From positions 1 through 64,000 of the forward strand of contig NZ_PVWJ01000006.1 of the NCBI RefSeq assembly GCF_003003775.1: DNA of 64,000 nt, read 5' to 3'. Position 1 is the stretch's first letter; each line of letters opens with the position of its first letter. The translations under genes were made by a program, and so were the position numbers. The DNA is from Merismopedia glauca CCAP 1448/3. GTDB lineage: Bacteria > Cyanobacteriota > Cyanobacteriia > Cyanobacteriales > CCAP-1448. Shown here piece after piece: positions 9,359 to 18,598 of this stretch. The notes below the pieces were generated by a model. That model saw only the letters and a program-made list of their open reading frames with translations. It was not told the origin of the DNA and searched no databases.

Positions 9359-9711
9359 TAGACCTCTTGCATAAATACTAGAATTGTTAGTTGAGTCAAG
9401 GAAGAAGGAAGAGGGAAGAAGGAAGAGGGTTGGCGTAGCCTGCGCGCAGCGCATAGAAGTAGGAAGGGATCGATAGTAGAAGGGCGTAATTAAACTGTGT
9501 TGGCTGGGTGGGTTTTGTTTGATATTCATCTGTAACCTGAAAATCGATCCCAAGAGGGCGGGTTTGATTTAATATCGATAGCTTCGGCTGAATTGGCTGG
9601 CTAAACCCGCCCCTACAAACCCGCATTTTAAGACTTTTTACAGAAGATATCTATAATTATTATTTGCTAAGTTATTTATATAGTTAATGACTTTTGATGG
9701 ATTTTGAGTAA
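9359..9711. repeat. Repeat-filled spacer (GGAAGAA heptads, GGGCGGGTTT element)
   Basis: No gene is supported here. It contains AGACCTCTTGCATAAAT at its start (resembling the terminal repeats at 54322 and 54486), a GGAAGAA/GGAAGAG heptad tract, a GGCGTAGCCTGC palindromic segment, and an element flanked by AGAGGGCGGGTTT and AAACCCGCCCCTAC that is related to sequences at 26736-26756 and 34480-34620. Confidence 0.7.
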
Positions 9712-11064
9712 GTGCAAAGTTTAAAATTATGGCATAAATTTACTAGTGGCTCTATTAATCGCCAAATATTTGGAGCGGCTGCCATTGTTGGAGTAGCTAC
9801 TTTAATAGTTAGGTTAGCGGCTTTTATAAAAGAGCAAATCGTTGCTTCTACATTTGGTACTACAGATGCGATTGATGCATTTTTAGTCGCTTTGATGGTT
9901 CCAGCTTTTGTGATTACGCTGGTTTCTGGTTCGTTTAATGCTGCTTTAATACCTACTTATATTCAGTTAAAAGAAAAATCGGGTAAAGCTGCTGCTGAGC
10001 GCCTTTTAGCTAATGTAGTTATTTGGAATATCGGTTTACTAGTTTTAGTTACTGTAATTATTGTTTCGACGGCTCCTCTATATTTACCTCATTTAGCAAT
10101 AGGATTCGATCGCGCCAAACTTAATTTAACTTTTCAGTTGCTTTGTGTTATTTCTCCAGTGATTTTAGTTAGTGGAGTTGTCACGAGTTGGAGTGCGGTT
10201 TTAAACGCTGGTGATAAATTTGCTCTAGCTGCATTAACACCAATTATTACACCTTTAATTACGATCGCCTTGTTATTTTTAGCTAAGTCTTTAGGTGTAT
10301 TTTCTTTGGCAGTTGGGTTGGTAATTGGCGCTTTATTGGAAGGAATTTGTTTAGCTTTATTTTTGACTAAACAAGGAATTAATATAATTCCTAAGTGGTC
10401 TAAATTTGATGAAAATTTGCGTCATGTTTCTCAGCAATATATCCCAATGATTGCTGGTTCTTTATTAATGAATACTGCGCCAATTATCGATCAATCTATG
10501 GCAGCGATGTTACCTGCGGGAAGTGTCGCAGCGCTCAATTACGGAAATCGAGTCATCGCTTTACCAATCACTTTACTAACAACAGCTTTGAGTACAGCGT
10601 TAATTCCCTATTTCTCTAAAATGGTAGCAAAACAAGATTGGGGCGGAATTATTCATACGTTAAAGCATTATTTACTTCTATGTTTAGCTATAACTATCCC
10701 AATTACTGTCGGATTTTTCTACTTATCTGAACCGATTACGCAACTGATTTATCAAAGAGGTCAATTTAGTCAAAAAGATACGTTAATAGTGGCACAAATT
10801 CAATCTATGTACTCGCTACAATTACCGTTCTATGTGTGTAATATTTTAGTGGTAAGGTTAATTTCTGCTTTGCAAGCTAATCATATATTGATGTGGTCTT
10901 CTTTACTTAATGCCTTAATTAATATAACTTTGAATATAGTTTTGCTTCAAGTAATGGGGATTGCTGGTATTGCGTTGTCAACTAGTTGTATGTATGTGAT
11001 TTGTCTGAGTTTTACTTCATACTGTTGCTTTAAAATATTAAGGAAGGCAAATGTCGGAGCGTGA
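9712..11064 (+). CDS. MurJ/MviN-like lipid-linked oligosaccharide flippase
   Basis: The 450-residue integral membrane protein has about 12 predicted helices and the MurJ opening (ATLIVRLAAFIKEQIVASTFG, then DAFLVALMVPAFV and GSFNAALIPTYI). MurJ flips lipid II for peptidoglycan. This copy is shorter than the usual roughly 520 residues, and it overlaps a glycosyltransferase gene and precedes a polymerase-like gene. It may therefore be a paralogue devoted to a surface polysaccharide rather than the essential MurJ. The start is GTG at 9712, since the first ATG lies inside the conserved N-terminal region. It overlaps the next gene by 14 bp, which suggests one transcript. Confidence 0.82.
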   Translation: MQSLKLWHKFTSGSINRQIFGAAAIVGVATLIVRLAAFIKEQIVASTFGTTDAIDAFLVALMVPAFVITLVSGSFNAALIPTYIQLKEKSGKAAAERLLANVVIWNIGLLVLVTVIIVSTAPLYLPHLAIGFDRAKLNLTFQLLCVISPVILVSGVVTSWSAVLNAGDKFALAALTPIITPLITIALLFLAKSLGVFSLAVGLVIGALLEGICLALFLTKQGINIIPKWSKFDENLRHVSQQYIPMIAGSLLMNTAPIIDQSMAAMLPAGSVAALNYGNRVIALPITLLTTALSTALIPYFSKMVAKQDWGGIIHTLKHYLLLCLAITIPITVGFFYLSEPITQLIYQRGQFSQKDTLIVAQIQSMYSLQLPFYVCNILVVRLISALQANHILMWSSLLNALINITLNIVLLQVMGIAGIALSTSCMYVICLSFTSYCCFKILRKANVGA

Positions 11065-12172
11065 AAAGTTGTGGCACATTGCACTAGTATGTCACTCTTT
11101 GAGATGTGGTGGTGCAGAAAGAGCGATGGTATTATTGGCTCAAGGATTGAGCGATCGCGGTCATCAAGTTAGTGTTATTACTATAGATAATGATGATAGC
11201 GATTTCTATACTTTGTCGCCTCAAGTTAAACGAATAGTTTTAAATGTTTCTAGTTATTCAAGAGACATTCTACAAGCGGTAAAAAGTAACTTATATCGCT
11301 TGTTATCTCTTAGAAAAACGATTGAATCTTTGCAGCCAGATATAGTAATTTCGTTTATGGATATTACCAATGTTCTGACTCTATTAGCATTGGTAAATAC
11401 TCAGTCGAAGGTAATAGTTAACGAACAAAATAATCCCCTAGCATTAAAGAGTAAACCCTGGCAAATTCTGCGACGTTTAGCATATCCTCTAGCCGCTAAA
11501 TTAGTAAGCGTTAGCGGTGGGGTAGATGCTGGTTTTGAGTGGTTACCTAAACATAAAAGAACCGTAATTTATAATGCTTTGACACCAATAGGCGATCGCC
11601 CAACTACAGTTGAATTACCTCAAGGTGCAGATGTAGAGAAAAAATGGGTAGTAGCAATGGGTAGATTAGTGAAACAGAAAAATTTTTCGATGCTTTTATC
11701 GGCTTTTCACAGAATAGCTCAGATGCATCCAGATTGGCAATTACTGATATTTGGAGAGGGAGAACTGCGATCGCAATTAGAACGACAAAGAGACGAACTC
11801 GGTTTGCAAAATCGAGTATTGCTACCAGGAATTACAGCTAATCCTTTCGGAATCTATCAGCGCGCCCAATTATATGCGATGTCTTCTCTGTGGGAAGGAT
11901 TGCCAGCAGTTCTATTTGAAGCTTTATCCTGCGGATTACCAATAGTTTCCACTGATTGTCCTAGTGGTCCGCGAGAGATTATTCGGGACGGGATAGATGG
12001 CATTTTAGTGCCAACTCAAGACGAATTAGCCTTATCTCAGGCAATGGATCTATTGATGTCGGACGACTCTAAACGGCAAGCATTGAGCGATCGCGCCAAA
12101 GAGGCCCAAGATAGATTCAGTCTGGTAACAATTGTCGCACAGTGGGAAGAATTAATTCAAGAGCTAATTTAA
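11051..12172 (+). CDS. Family 4 glycosyltransferase
   Basis: This 373-residue GT-B enzyme has the N-terminal acceptor motif CHSLRCGGAERAMVLLA and the C-terminal donor domain with VVAMGRLVKQKNF, EGLPAVLFEALSCGLP and the conserved E-x7-E. It is expected to be cytoplasmic and membrane-associated, retaining the anomeric configuration of a nucleotide-sugar donor. Relatives build O-antigens and exopolysaccharides. It starts 14 bp inside the flippase gene and is followed 58 bp later by a polymerase-like gene, so it probably helps assemble the repeat unit they export. The sugar specificity cannot be read. Confidence 0.9.
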   Translation: MSEREKLWHIALVCHSLRCGGAERAMVLLAQGLSDRGHQVSVITIDNDDSDFYTLSPQVKRIVLNVSSYSRDILQAVKSNLYRLLSLRKTIESLQPDIVISFMDITNVLTLLALVNTQSKVIVNEQNNPLALKSKPWQILRRLAYPLAAKLVSVSGGVDAGFEWLPKHKRTVIYNALTPIGDRPTTVELPQGADVEKKWVVAMGRLVKQKNFSMLLSAFHRIAQMHPDWQLLIFGEGELRSQLERQRDELGLQNRVLLPGITANPFGIYQRAQLYAMSSLWEGLPAVLFEALSCGLPIVSTDCPSGPREIIRDGIDGILVPTQDELALSQAMDLLMSDDSKRQALSDRAKEAQDRFSLVTIVAQWEELIQELI

Positions 12173-12230
12173 TCAATTCAAAATCTGGTTTCCGCCACAG
12201 GAGTAAATAATTAGTTCCGCAAGAGGTTTA

Positions 12231-13592
12231 ATGGTTGCTGCTATCTATTTACTACTAATATTTTTCATTCTATTTTTAGAACTTACCAGACGGAAAAGTG
12301 CCATTATTGATTTCCTAACTTTGTTTAATTTGGGATACCTAATGTGGTATGTTTTCCCAGCTATTTTAATTGCGTTAGAACCGAATAAAGCGCTTTTGGG
12401 AGTTTGGTTAAATGCGAGTCAATATACAAATAAACCTCAAACAGCATTAGCTTTATTTGCCGCTTATATCTTCATCTTTCTGGGATTTCATGCAAAATCT
12501 GCTCAGACCTTAGCTCAAAAAATTAAAATTGAAAGTCGTAATAGCCAACTAATTTTCTTATTTACAGTTGGTCTATTGTCGTTTTGTTTGCTCTGTTTGT
12601 ATATATATAGTTCAGCTTTTGGAGGCATAATTAAGGCTATATCTCAAGCGATCGCCGTTAGATCTAACACCGCCGATGGTAGTACTGGTGAAGCGACAAT
12701 TATGCTCAGATTTATCGGCGGTACTGCGTTTGCTTCTTACCTTTTTGCTGGATATGTATTTACTGATGTTAGAAAACAAGACAAATTTATTCAAGTAATC
12801 TTATTTATTATTTCTGTAATTGGTGCTATTTGCTCATTTTTAGTGAGGGCTGGTCGCTTAGATGTGATCTTTTATTTATTAGGATTTTATCAAATAGTAG
12901 TGCAAAAAACTAAAAAAATACCTCTAGTATTTTCGCTATTATTTGTCTTTTTTACCGTGATGTTTTTATTTTACGGTAAAGAATTTTTTGGAGCTTTAGG
13001 CTCAATTCCAGATGGATGGGATGCCGTAGAAAGATCTTTTACCGAACGCTTAGCAGAAGGAGAAAAAGGTGATGCTGGGTTTGATATTTATAGCTTCATG
13101 GCTAACTTTTACTACCCAATCATTTCTTTAGATGTTGCTTTTGGTAAAGATTACGAACTTCGTTGGTTTAGCGATTTATATTATGGATTTATTTCTATAA
13201 TTCCCGATCGACTCTTGGGGAGCGAACCTCCCAAAACCATTCTCTATTACAATACTGTTTATATCTCAGGAGCCTTTGATTTTGCTATTCCGACTGGACT
13301 ACTAGCTTTCGCTGTTTATAGTTTGTGGTGGCCAGGATTGATCGTGACTTGTTGGGTTTACGGCTGGATTGGTGGATACTTACAAACAGTTTTTAATCGA
13401 CATCGAGAAGATGTTTTTTGGATGCCTTTCTTTTACTCAATCGTGTCTCAAAACTGGGTGGTTTTACAAAGTTCCGATCCAGAAAGTTATTTTCAATCTA
13501 ATTTTATTTTTTTAGTCTCTAGTTTGGCTCTTTTGACTTTGGGGGCGAAAATCTATCTAGTGCCTAATTCCCGTACCAAAGGGCACTCTTAA
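12231..13592 (+). CDS. Multi-pass membrane protein, probable Wzy-like polysaccharide polymerase
   Basis: The 453-residue protein has roughly 11-12 hydrophobic segments with a large loop around residues 255-330 (FFGALGSIPDGWDAVERSF ... DLYYGFISIIPDRLLG). That topology fits O-antigen polymerase/oligosaccharide-repeat-unit polymerase proteins, which are too divergent for motif identification. The position after a flippase and a GT4 enzyme supports the assignment by context. The final 4 bp overlap the end of the convergent gene on the other strand. An alternative is a generic membrane protein of the same cluster. Confidence 0.65.
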   Translation: MVAAIYLLLIFFILFLELTRRKSAIIDFLTLFNLGYLMWYVFPAILIALEPNKALLGVWLNASQYTNKPQTALALFAAYIFIFLGFHAKSAQTLAQKIKIESRNSQLIFLFTVGLLSFCLLCLYIYSSAFGGIIKAISQAIAVRSNTADGSTGEATIMLRFIGGTAFASYLFAGYVFTDVRKQDKFIQVILFIISVIGAICSFLVRAGRLDVIFYLLGFYQIVVQKTKKIPLVFSLLFVFFTVMFLFYGKEFFGALGSIPDGWDAVERSFTERLAEGEKGDAGFDIYSFMANFYYPIISLDVAFGKDYELRWFSDLYYGFISIIPDRLLGSEPPKTILYYNTVYISGAFDFAIPTGLLAFAVYSLWWPGLIVTCWVYGWIGGYLQTVFNRHREDVFWMPFFYSIVSQNWVVLQSSDPESYFQSNFIFLVSSLALLTLGAKIYLVPNSRTKGHS

Positions 13593-15298
13593 CCTCCACC
13601 GCGCACAAATCCACCTTTGATACCTAAGCTAGGGTGGCGTAATTTAGCCTGTAGAACCCATTTTTTGGCAGTACAGGGTAAAGGAGATGCCCAGCAAGCC
13701 CCATTTTCTGGAGTGACGTATTTGATGTCATTGACTTGTTTGGGAATTACAGAGATATAAGCTACTTTGGGCGGTAGCAGCCAGCGAGAGGACAATTGTC
13801 CGTAGCCAAAGCTTATTACCATTACAGTAGCTAAAATTCCTAGCGTAATTGCTTGGATTTGATCCCATTTGCCTAAAATATTCCGCCAGATCGACTCTCC
13901 ATTTTCTGCTAGCAAATTTTTTCTGTCAGCGTACACAGCCATTGACAAAGCAGGTAATAACAATAGATACCCTAACCCAAACCGAATCAATGGACCTTTG
14001 AAGATAATGAATAGGATGCCTGAAACTCCAAGTGCTGAGAGCCAAAAGATGCCAGAATTGCGCCTAAAGATCGCTTTGATCTGAATTAGATAGATTAAAC
14101 AAAATAGCGAGATGACCACCAATGCAGCCATGATCTGATTTAATGCTCTAGCTTGCAACCATTTCCCAAATACCCAAAACGGACTATTTTGATTGGGGGG
14201 CGCGTTAGCTATCCATTTGGCAGGATTTTGAGTGCGATCGGCGAATTTTTGAGTGTCTTCAATGGATTGCGACCAAGGTACATCAACACAGAACAATGGG
14301 GATGGATATAAGGGACAACCAGAGGTTTGGAAGCCAACCAGTACTATTGGTAACAGTAGCAGACTTGTCAAACATAACCCGAATAATAACTGTTTAATCT
14401 GGAATTTAACCTGAAAACAGTAAAAAATACAAGTTACTAATAACAAAGGTAGAGCAGAAAGCTTGATCGTAACTGCTCCCGCAGCCAAGAGGAGTGGGAC
14501 AATTGAACCATCTAACTTTTCCGATGAAGCTGTTCTCGACTCTACTGTGACTAGAATCGCCCAAGCAATGATTGCTGTTAGCAAGATTGTGGGTAAATCA
14601 GGGGAAGGAGAAACTACAATCAACTGCATTTCTAATGAGAGTGCAGTGTATAAAAAGAAGAGACTATAGAAGCTAATCGCAAAGTAGTCACTTAGCTTTT
14701 TGTGACTAGTGAGTAAGTGGAAAAGACAAACGATTGTATGCAGCAGCGCGAGGAAGAAGATAAAACCATTGGCGATCACACCAGCTTTAAAGTCGATAAT
14801 TGACCCATTTAAAGGTGCATTGAGAGCAAACCAGGTAGAAATAATCCCAAAATTGGGCAAAACTAGCACGATTCCTGGTACAGTACCAAACTCAGACAGC
14901 CAGCGAATCGAGCCGTAGTGGTAGAATCCAGATTCAATCCAGGTAACTTGATCGGTTGTCAATAAAGCAACTATCAGCCCTAAGATCGCTATTCCAGATA
15001 GGATTTTAGAGGATAATCTAGTTCGCAGTTGAGTAATTTCGGCTTGAGTTCTAGATGAGACGAGAGACACAACGACGAGAATTCCAGCTACACCACCGCC
15101 AACCAATGGGGATAATGGCAAAATTAGAGATATAGCTAGCAAAAACGCCGCCAGAATCACAATCCCCAACCAACTACTAGCAATAAAGCGATCGCCCCAC
15201 CGTCCAAAACTGTCTACTGACAACTGATTGATTACTAGTAGACCAATCGGGTAAGCAACGATAATTAATATAGTCCAGAGAAGAATGAAGTAAATCAT
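13589..15298 (-). CDS. LIC_10190-like multi-pass membrane protein
   Basis: This large integral membrane protein (about 569 residues) has some 12-14 helices. The segment ESGFYHYGSIRWLSEFGTVPG followed by STWFALNA matches what is recognised as the LIC_10190 membrane family, which resembles GT-C sugar transferases using lipid-linked donors. Function is not established. The longest frame begins at a TTG at 15367, but the preferred start is ATG at 15298, giving MIYFILLWTILIIV directly as the first helix. It converges on the polymerase-like gene with a 4-bp overlap and may belong to the same surface-polysaccharide function. Confidence 0.65.
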   Translation of the reverse strand: MIYFILLWTILIIVAYPIGLLVINQLSVDSFGRWGDRFIASSWLGIVILAAFLLAISLILPLSPLVGGGVAGILVVVSLVSSRTQAEITQLRTRLSSKILSGIAILGLIVALLTTDQVTWIESGFYHYGSIRWLSEFGTVPGIVLVLPNFGIISTWFALNAPLNGSIIDFKAGVIANGFIFFLALLHTIVCLFHLLTSHKKLSDYFAISFYSLFFLYTALSLEMQLIVVSPSPDLPTILLTAIIAWAILVTVESRTASSEKLDGSIVPLLLAAGAVTIKLSALPLLLVTCIFYCFQVKFQIKQLLFGLCLTSLLLLPIVLVGFQTSGCPLYPSPLFCVDVPWSQSIEDTQKFADRTQNPAKWIANAPPNQNSPFWVFGKWLQARALNQIMAALVVISLFCLIYLIQIKAIFRRNSGIFWLSALGVSGILFIIFKGPLIRFGLGYLLLLPALSMAVYADRKNLLAENGESIWRNILGKWDQIQAITLGILATVMVISFGYGQLSSRWLLPPKVAYISVIPKQVNDIKYVTPENGACWASPLPCTAKKWVLQAKLRHPSLGIKGGFVRGGG

Positions 15299-15421
15299 TG
15301 CCACATAATAGACTTTTTGTAGAATTCTATTTTGGCACTTATCCCAGGCGATCGCACTTTCAACCAAAATCGTCAGTCTCGCATCAATTCAATCTGTAGG
15401 TAATGAGCGATCGCTAACTCG

Positions 15422-15634
15422 CTATTTTGACTTCAATTCTTTATTACGGCGATTATTAGCCAAAAGTTCGGAAAAATTACTAAGATCGTCTATGGTTTGG
15501 GGTGCTGGATAAACTTCTCCAGGTTCAGCGATCGCCCTATCTAGATATATCTGAAAAGCTTTCTCATCTTCTCGATGTTTAGTAATATAACCACGTAATT
15601 CCTCACGACTCATCGCTTCAAACTTTGATTTCAT
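15422..15634 (-). CDS. DUF6887-like small protein
   Basis: With the start at 15634 the product is 70 residues beginning MKSKFEAMSREELRGYITKH, the characteristic opening of small cyanobacterial DUF6887 proteins (MS-EEL--Y---HR-D--AF---LDR). The frame is open 25 codons further upstream to 15709, but those residues do not resemble the family. The function of DUF6887 is unknown. It follows the DUF1152 gene on the same strand. Confidence 0.65.
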   Translation of the reverse strand: MKSKFEAMSREELRGYITKHREDEKAFQIYLDRAIAEPGEVYPAPQTIDDLSNFSELLANNRRNKELKSK

Positions 15635-15718
15635 TAGATATGCATAGTTTAGGGAATGAGCCATATTTACATAATATTTGATTGAAGAAGCGATAGCTTC
15701 TTTTATCAAACGTCCTCG

Positions 15719-16321
15719 CTAAATTGGTATATTTTCCCAACGCCTCAGATGGTTGATTCTCGATTGAACTCCTTCCATTAAAAAAAGAACATCTGTGAAA
15801 GTTTCTGTTTGTTTAATTCCCTCTAAATAAACAATTTCTCTAGCGACTTCTGAAAATCTAAAGCACCAATATAAACTCATCAAAGGATTAATCCACAATT
15901 TGCTTCCTTGAGTTCTGGGCGTGACATGATAATCTCCATAATTTCCTGCTAAAATAGATAACTCTTTGACTAAGGCTTGGTAACTAGCTAAAAGTGGTTT
16001 GAAACCAGTTCTTTCAAAACAATAAATCGGAACTTCTTCACCTTGTTTGCGAAACCAGTCTGATAAGTATTTTCCTGGAAAATAAGTATTAGAAAGGGGG
16101 GTATCTGCCGTTACTTTGGATAGGGAAGGCGATAATCTAGGTTCTATTTCAGGCAGATATGAAAATGATAAATTAGCTAAATAAACGTTTTTCCCCAAAG
16201 CTTTTAGAGCAAAATATAACGGCAGTCCACAAAAGATGTCAAAGCCTCCTCCCGCACCAGCTAAAAGTATATTTTGAGCGGGTTTTAATTCATCAAACAA
16301 TGGCAAGTTTCGTAATTGCAC
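15719..16321 (-). CDS. DUF1152 family protein with internal deletion of the central domain
   Basis: The 200-residue product keeps the family's two ends. The N-terminal Rossmann-like part has ILLAGAGGGFDIFCGLPLYF, and CFERTGFKPLLASYQALVKEL follows. The C-terminal part is NYGDYHVTPRTQGSKLWINP ending in SLYWCFRFSEVAREIVYL. Family members are usually about 300 residues; between ALVKEL and the C-terminal GDYH block they carry a DGGTD-containing section that is absent here. The join falls near residues 121-127 (about 15940-15960) and stays in frame. The gene may be a non-functional remnant still translated, or a minimal variant. The biochemical role of the family is unknown. Confidence 0.7.
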   Translation of the reverse strand: MQLRNLPLFDELKPAQNILLAGAGGGFDIFCGLPLYFALKALGKNVYLANLSFSYLPEIEPRLSPSLSKVTADTPLSNTYFPGKYLSDWFRKQGEEVPIYCFERTGFKPLLASYQALVKELSILAGNYGDYHVTPRTQGSKLWINPLMSLYWCFRFSEVAREIVYLEGIKQTETFTDVLFLMEGVQSRINHLRRWENIPI

Positions 16322-16418
16322 TATCGATAGTCCGCCTTAATCAAACCTAGAGTAATGGGCGAAAGAAAACCCCATCAACAATCAACAATTCATACTTCAA
16401 ATCAGCAATGCCTTATTG

Positions 16419-17333
16419 TCAAGTTGTCTGACGAAACCTAGCCAGCAATTCTTCACGAGATAACTGCAATAGCAACTGAGTAAATTCTTCTGGTGGTAAT
16501 GCCAACAGAGGTGTCATAATTCCTAACAGTTCCTCATCCAACGCACCAAAACGGAATTTTAACAAGTTTTCTACCACTAGGTGTTCTCCTTGCTGGATTC
16601 CTTGCTGGATTCCTTGCTGGATTCCTTCTTGAACTGCTTGTTCTCGTTCTTGGTCGTAACGTGGTGATAATCTCATAATTAAATCCCTATCATCTGCATC
16701 TCGATTTTGAGTAACTTCTAAGTCTTTCTGCAAGCGATACAGCCATTTTAACGTAGATGAACGAAACAAGTTTTCGGCTGGCAGTGCTTCTAATTCATCT
16801 ATTGCCTGTTTTTGGACTGTTCCCCTTCCCATAATTCTTAACCACAGGGTTTCTGCGGTTTTGGGTAATTGATGAATGGCAATTATGGCTGTTCTCAAGG
16901 AAGAGGGCAAAAAGTAGATTCCTGGCAACCAATTTGGATCTAAAGTTGCACCAAATCCAGATAGTAATGTGGCTGAAGCTGTTGGTGTTAGTATCCACAG
17001 TTTGGGTAAATCTAAATCTGATAATTTGGTATTATTCCGATTAGATTCTCGCTGTATTTCACCTTTTATTTCTAATAGTTTTAATAAACAATCGCAGATT
17101 TCATCGCTAGAAGCCGCATTACGAAAAGGTTCAATAACACAAGGAGTCACTACCAATTTTCCTAGCAATCCTAAAGCTTCTAATGGCAAGTTTGGTTGAG
17201 ATTTTGGCGTAAACCACACATCAATTTCTCTGACTTCTCCAGCGACTCGACGCGGTGCTTTGACTTCTCCTAATGGTGTCAATAAGTCTTCTAAATAGTC
17301 TTTAGTAAATTGATCGTGAATAAATCTAGTCAT
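16419..17333 (-). CDS. Rpn/DUF4351-type protein with QQGI tandem repeats
   Basis: This 304-residue cyanobacterial protein starts MTRFIHDQFTKDYLEDLL and contains EIDVWFTPK near residue 38, resembling the PD-(D/E)XK-like core of Rpn-family putative nucleases. The part after residue 235 has tandem GIQQ tetrapeptides from a 12-bp DNA repeat at about 16588-16625, then a DUF4351-like helical tail (FRFGALDEELLGIMTPLLAL). The paralogue at 21208-22188 shares its whole layout (both read LGLLGKL, WILTP, LLPS, ETLWLRI and DEL-ALP). Nuclease activity is unproven for this subgroup. Repeat number probably varies by slippage. The start ATG is 16 bp from the end of the upstream 89-residue gene. Confidence 0.8.
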   Translation of the reverse strand: MTRFIHDQFTKDYLEDLLTPLGEVKAPRRVAGEVREIDVWFTPKSQPNLPLEALGLLGKLVVTPCVIEPFRNAASSDEICDCLLKLLEIKGEIQRESNRNNTKLSDLDLPKLWILTPTASATLLSGFGATLDPNWLPGIYFLPSSLRTAIIAIHQLPKTAETLWLRIMGRGTVQKQAIDELEALPAENLFRSSTLKWLYRLQKDLEVTQNRDADDRDLIMRLSPRYDQEREQAVQEGIQQGIQQGIQQGEHLVVENLLKFRFGALDEELLGIMTPLLALPPEEFTQLLLQLSREELLARFRQTT

Positions 17334-17349
17334 TTGCTTAAATAGTTGG

Positions 17350-17619
17350 TCAATACTGAGAATTTAGATCGATTTCTGGACAAGCCTCATCCTTTCTCAA
17401 AATCCTCACTATTTCTGCTCCAGGATATGTCGTCAAAATATCAAATTCGCTATTAGGCATTCTCAAATCTGGAGGAATAAAATCGATGGAAAATGGTTCT
17501 TCTAAAAATGTTTCGCCTCCAGGAAATATGATAACCGTAATCTCGCCATTATTAAGGCATCCTAAAACCCTAGCAGGGATGCGAGCATATGCATAATCTT
17601 CTGGTTGAAGGTCAGACAT
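17350..17619 (-). CDS. Hypothetical 89-residue protein
   Basis: The small acidic protein reads MSDLQPEDYAYARIPARVLG at its start, with alternating strands and turns (EITVIIFPGGETFLEEPFSI) and no membrane segment or signal. No family was recognised. It lies 16 bp upstream of the QQGI-repeat gene on the same strand, suggesting co-transcription. The ATG is preceded by AAGATAAGAAA, a weak ribosome binding site. Confidence 0.55.
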   Translation of the reverse strand: MSDLQPEDYAYARIPARVLGCLNNGEITVIIFPGGETFLEEPFSIDFIPPDLRMPNSEFDILTTYPGAEIVRILRKDEACPEIDLNSQY

Positions 17620-17687
17620 TTTCTTATCTTACGAGCGACTCAACTTGTTACTTAAAAATCTCGATCTATTGAGACATTTCTGAACAT

Positions 17688-18551
17688 TTAACCTTTAGTT
17701 CCACTACCTGTATCTGTAGGAATAATATAGCGTTGCAAAAAACCAAAAAATAGTAATACTGGCGCGATAGATATGACTGATGCAGCCGCAATTAAACGCC
17801 AATTGAGAGTAAAAGATCCGGCGAAGGTAGCAACACCAATTGGGAGAGTATAAAACTCTGGTTTGTCTACAATTAGTAGGGGCCAAAGGAAGTCACTCCA
17901 GGAACCGATGAAGACGAAAATCGCTAAGGTGACTAAAGCGGGACGAATGGCAGGAAGCATTACAGACCACCATAATCCTAACTCAGAACAACCATCCATG
18001 CGCCCAGCTTCTTCTAGTTCTTTGGGTACTCCTAAGAAGGCTTGTCTAAGTAGAAAAATCCCAAAAGCTGAGGCGATCGCTGGTAAAATTATTCCCAAAT
18101 AACTGTTTCTTAATCCTAAGTCTTTGACTAAAATATACAAAGGTATCATGACAATTTGAAAGGGAATCATGATCGTGGAAACAGTTAAGGCAAAGAGTAA
18201 ATCTCTACCTTTGAAATCTAGTCTGGCTAATGGGTAAGCAGCTAGGGCACAAAATAGTAAGTTTAACCCAACTGTGAGGACAGCTACCCAAATACTATTA
18301 ACTAAATATTGACTAAAATAAATATTGTTATTCTCAGTTTGCCAAACAGTAAAAAAGTTGTCTAAAGTAGGCTGTTTGGGTAATAGTTGGGGTGGGTATT
18401 GAAAGACGTTTTCTGTTCCTGATTTGAGGGAGGTACTGATGAGCCATACTAAAGGAAATAACATCATCAGGGCGATCGCACTCAGTAAAACATAAATTAA
18501 AACTGTTTTTTTCCATTTACTTTGATAGTTTAGATCGCTATTTTTTTCCAT
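17688..18551 (-). CDS. Carbohydrate ABC transporter permease, MalG/UgpE type
   Basis: The 287-residue inner-membrane protein has six predicted helices and the BPD_transp_1 coupling loop EEAGRMDGCSELGLWWSVML (the EAA motif) that contacts the ATPase. The N-terminal LMLFPLVWLISTSLK and the YPPQLLPKQPTLDNF stretch are typical of the second permease (MalG/UgpE) of sugar importers. No MalF-type partner, binding protein or MsmK-type ATPase is adjacent, so it must pair with subunits encoded elsewhere. It follows the FHA-ABC exporter gene by 47 bp on the same strand. Confidence 0.9.
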   Translation of the reverse strand: MEKNSDLNYQSKWKKTVLIYVLLSAIALMMLFPLVWLISTSLKSGTENVFQYPPQLLPKQPTLDNFFTVWQTENNNIYFSQYLVNSIWVAVLTVGLNLLFCALAAYPLARLDFKGRDLLFALTVSTIMIPFQIVMIPLYILVKDLGLRNSYLGIILPAIASAFGIFLLRQAFLGVPKELEEAGRMDGCSELGLWWSVMLPAIRPALVTLAIFVFIGSWSDFLWPLLIVDKPEFYTLPIGVATFAGSFTLNWRLIAAASVISIAPVLLFFGFLQRYIIPTDTGSGTKG

Positions 18552-18598
18552 TTTTATCTCTATAGATCGAACATTTATCAGACATCAAGAAAAAGTAT

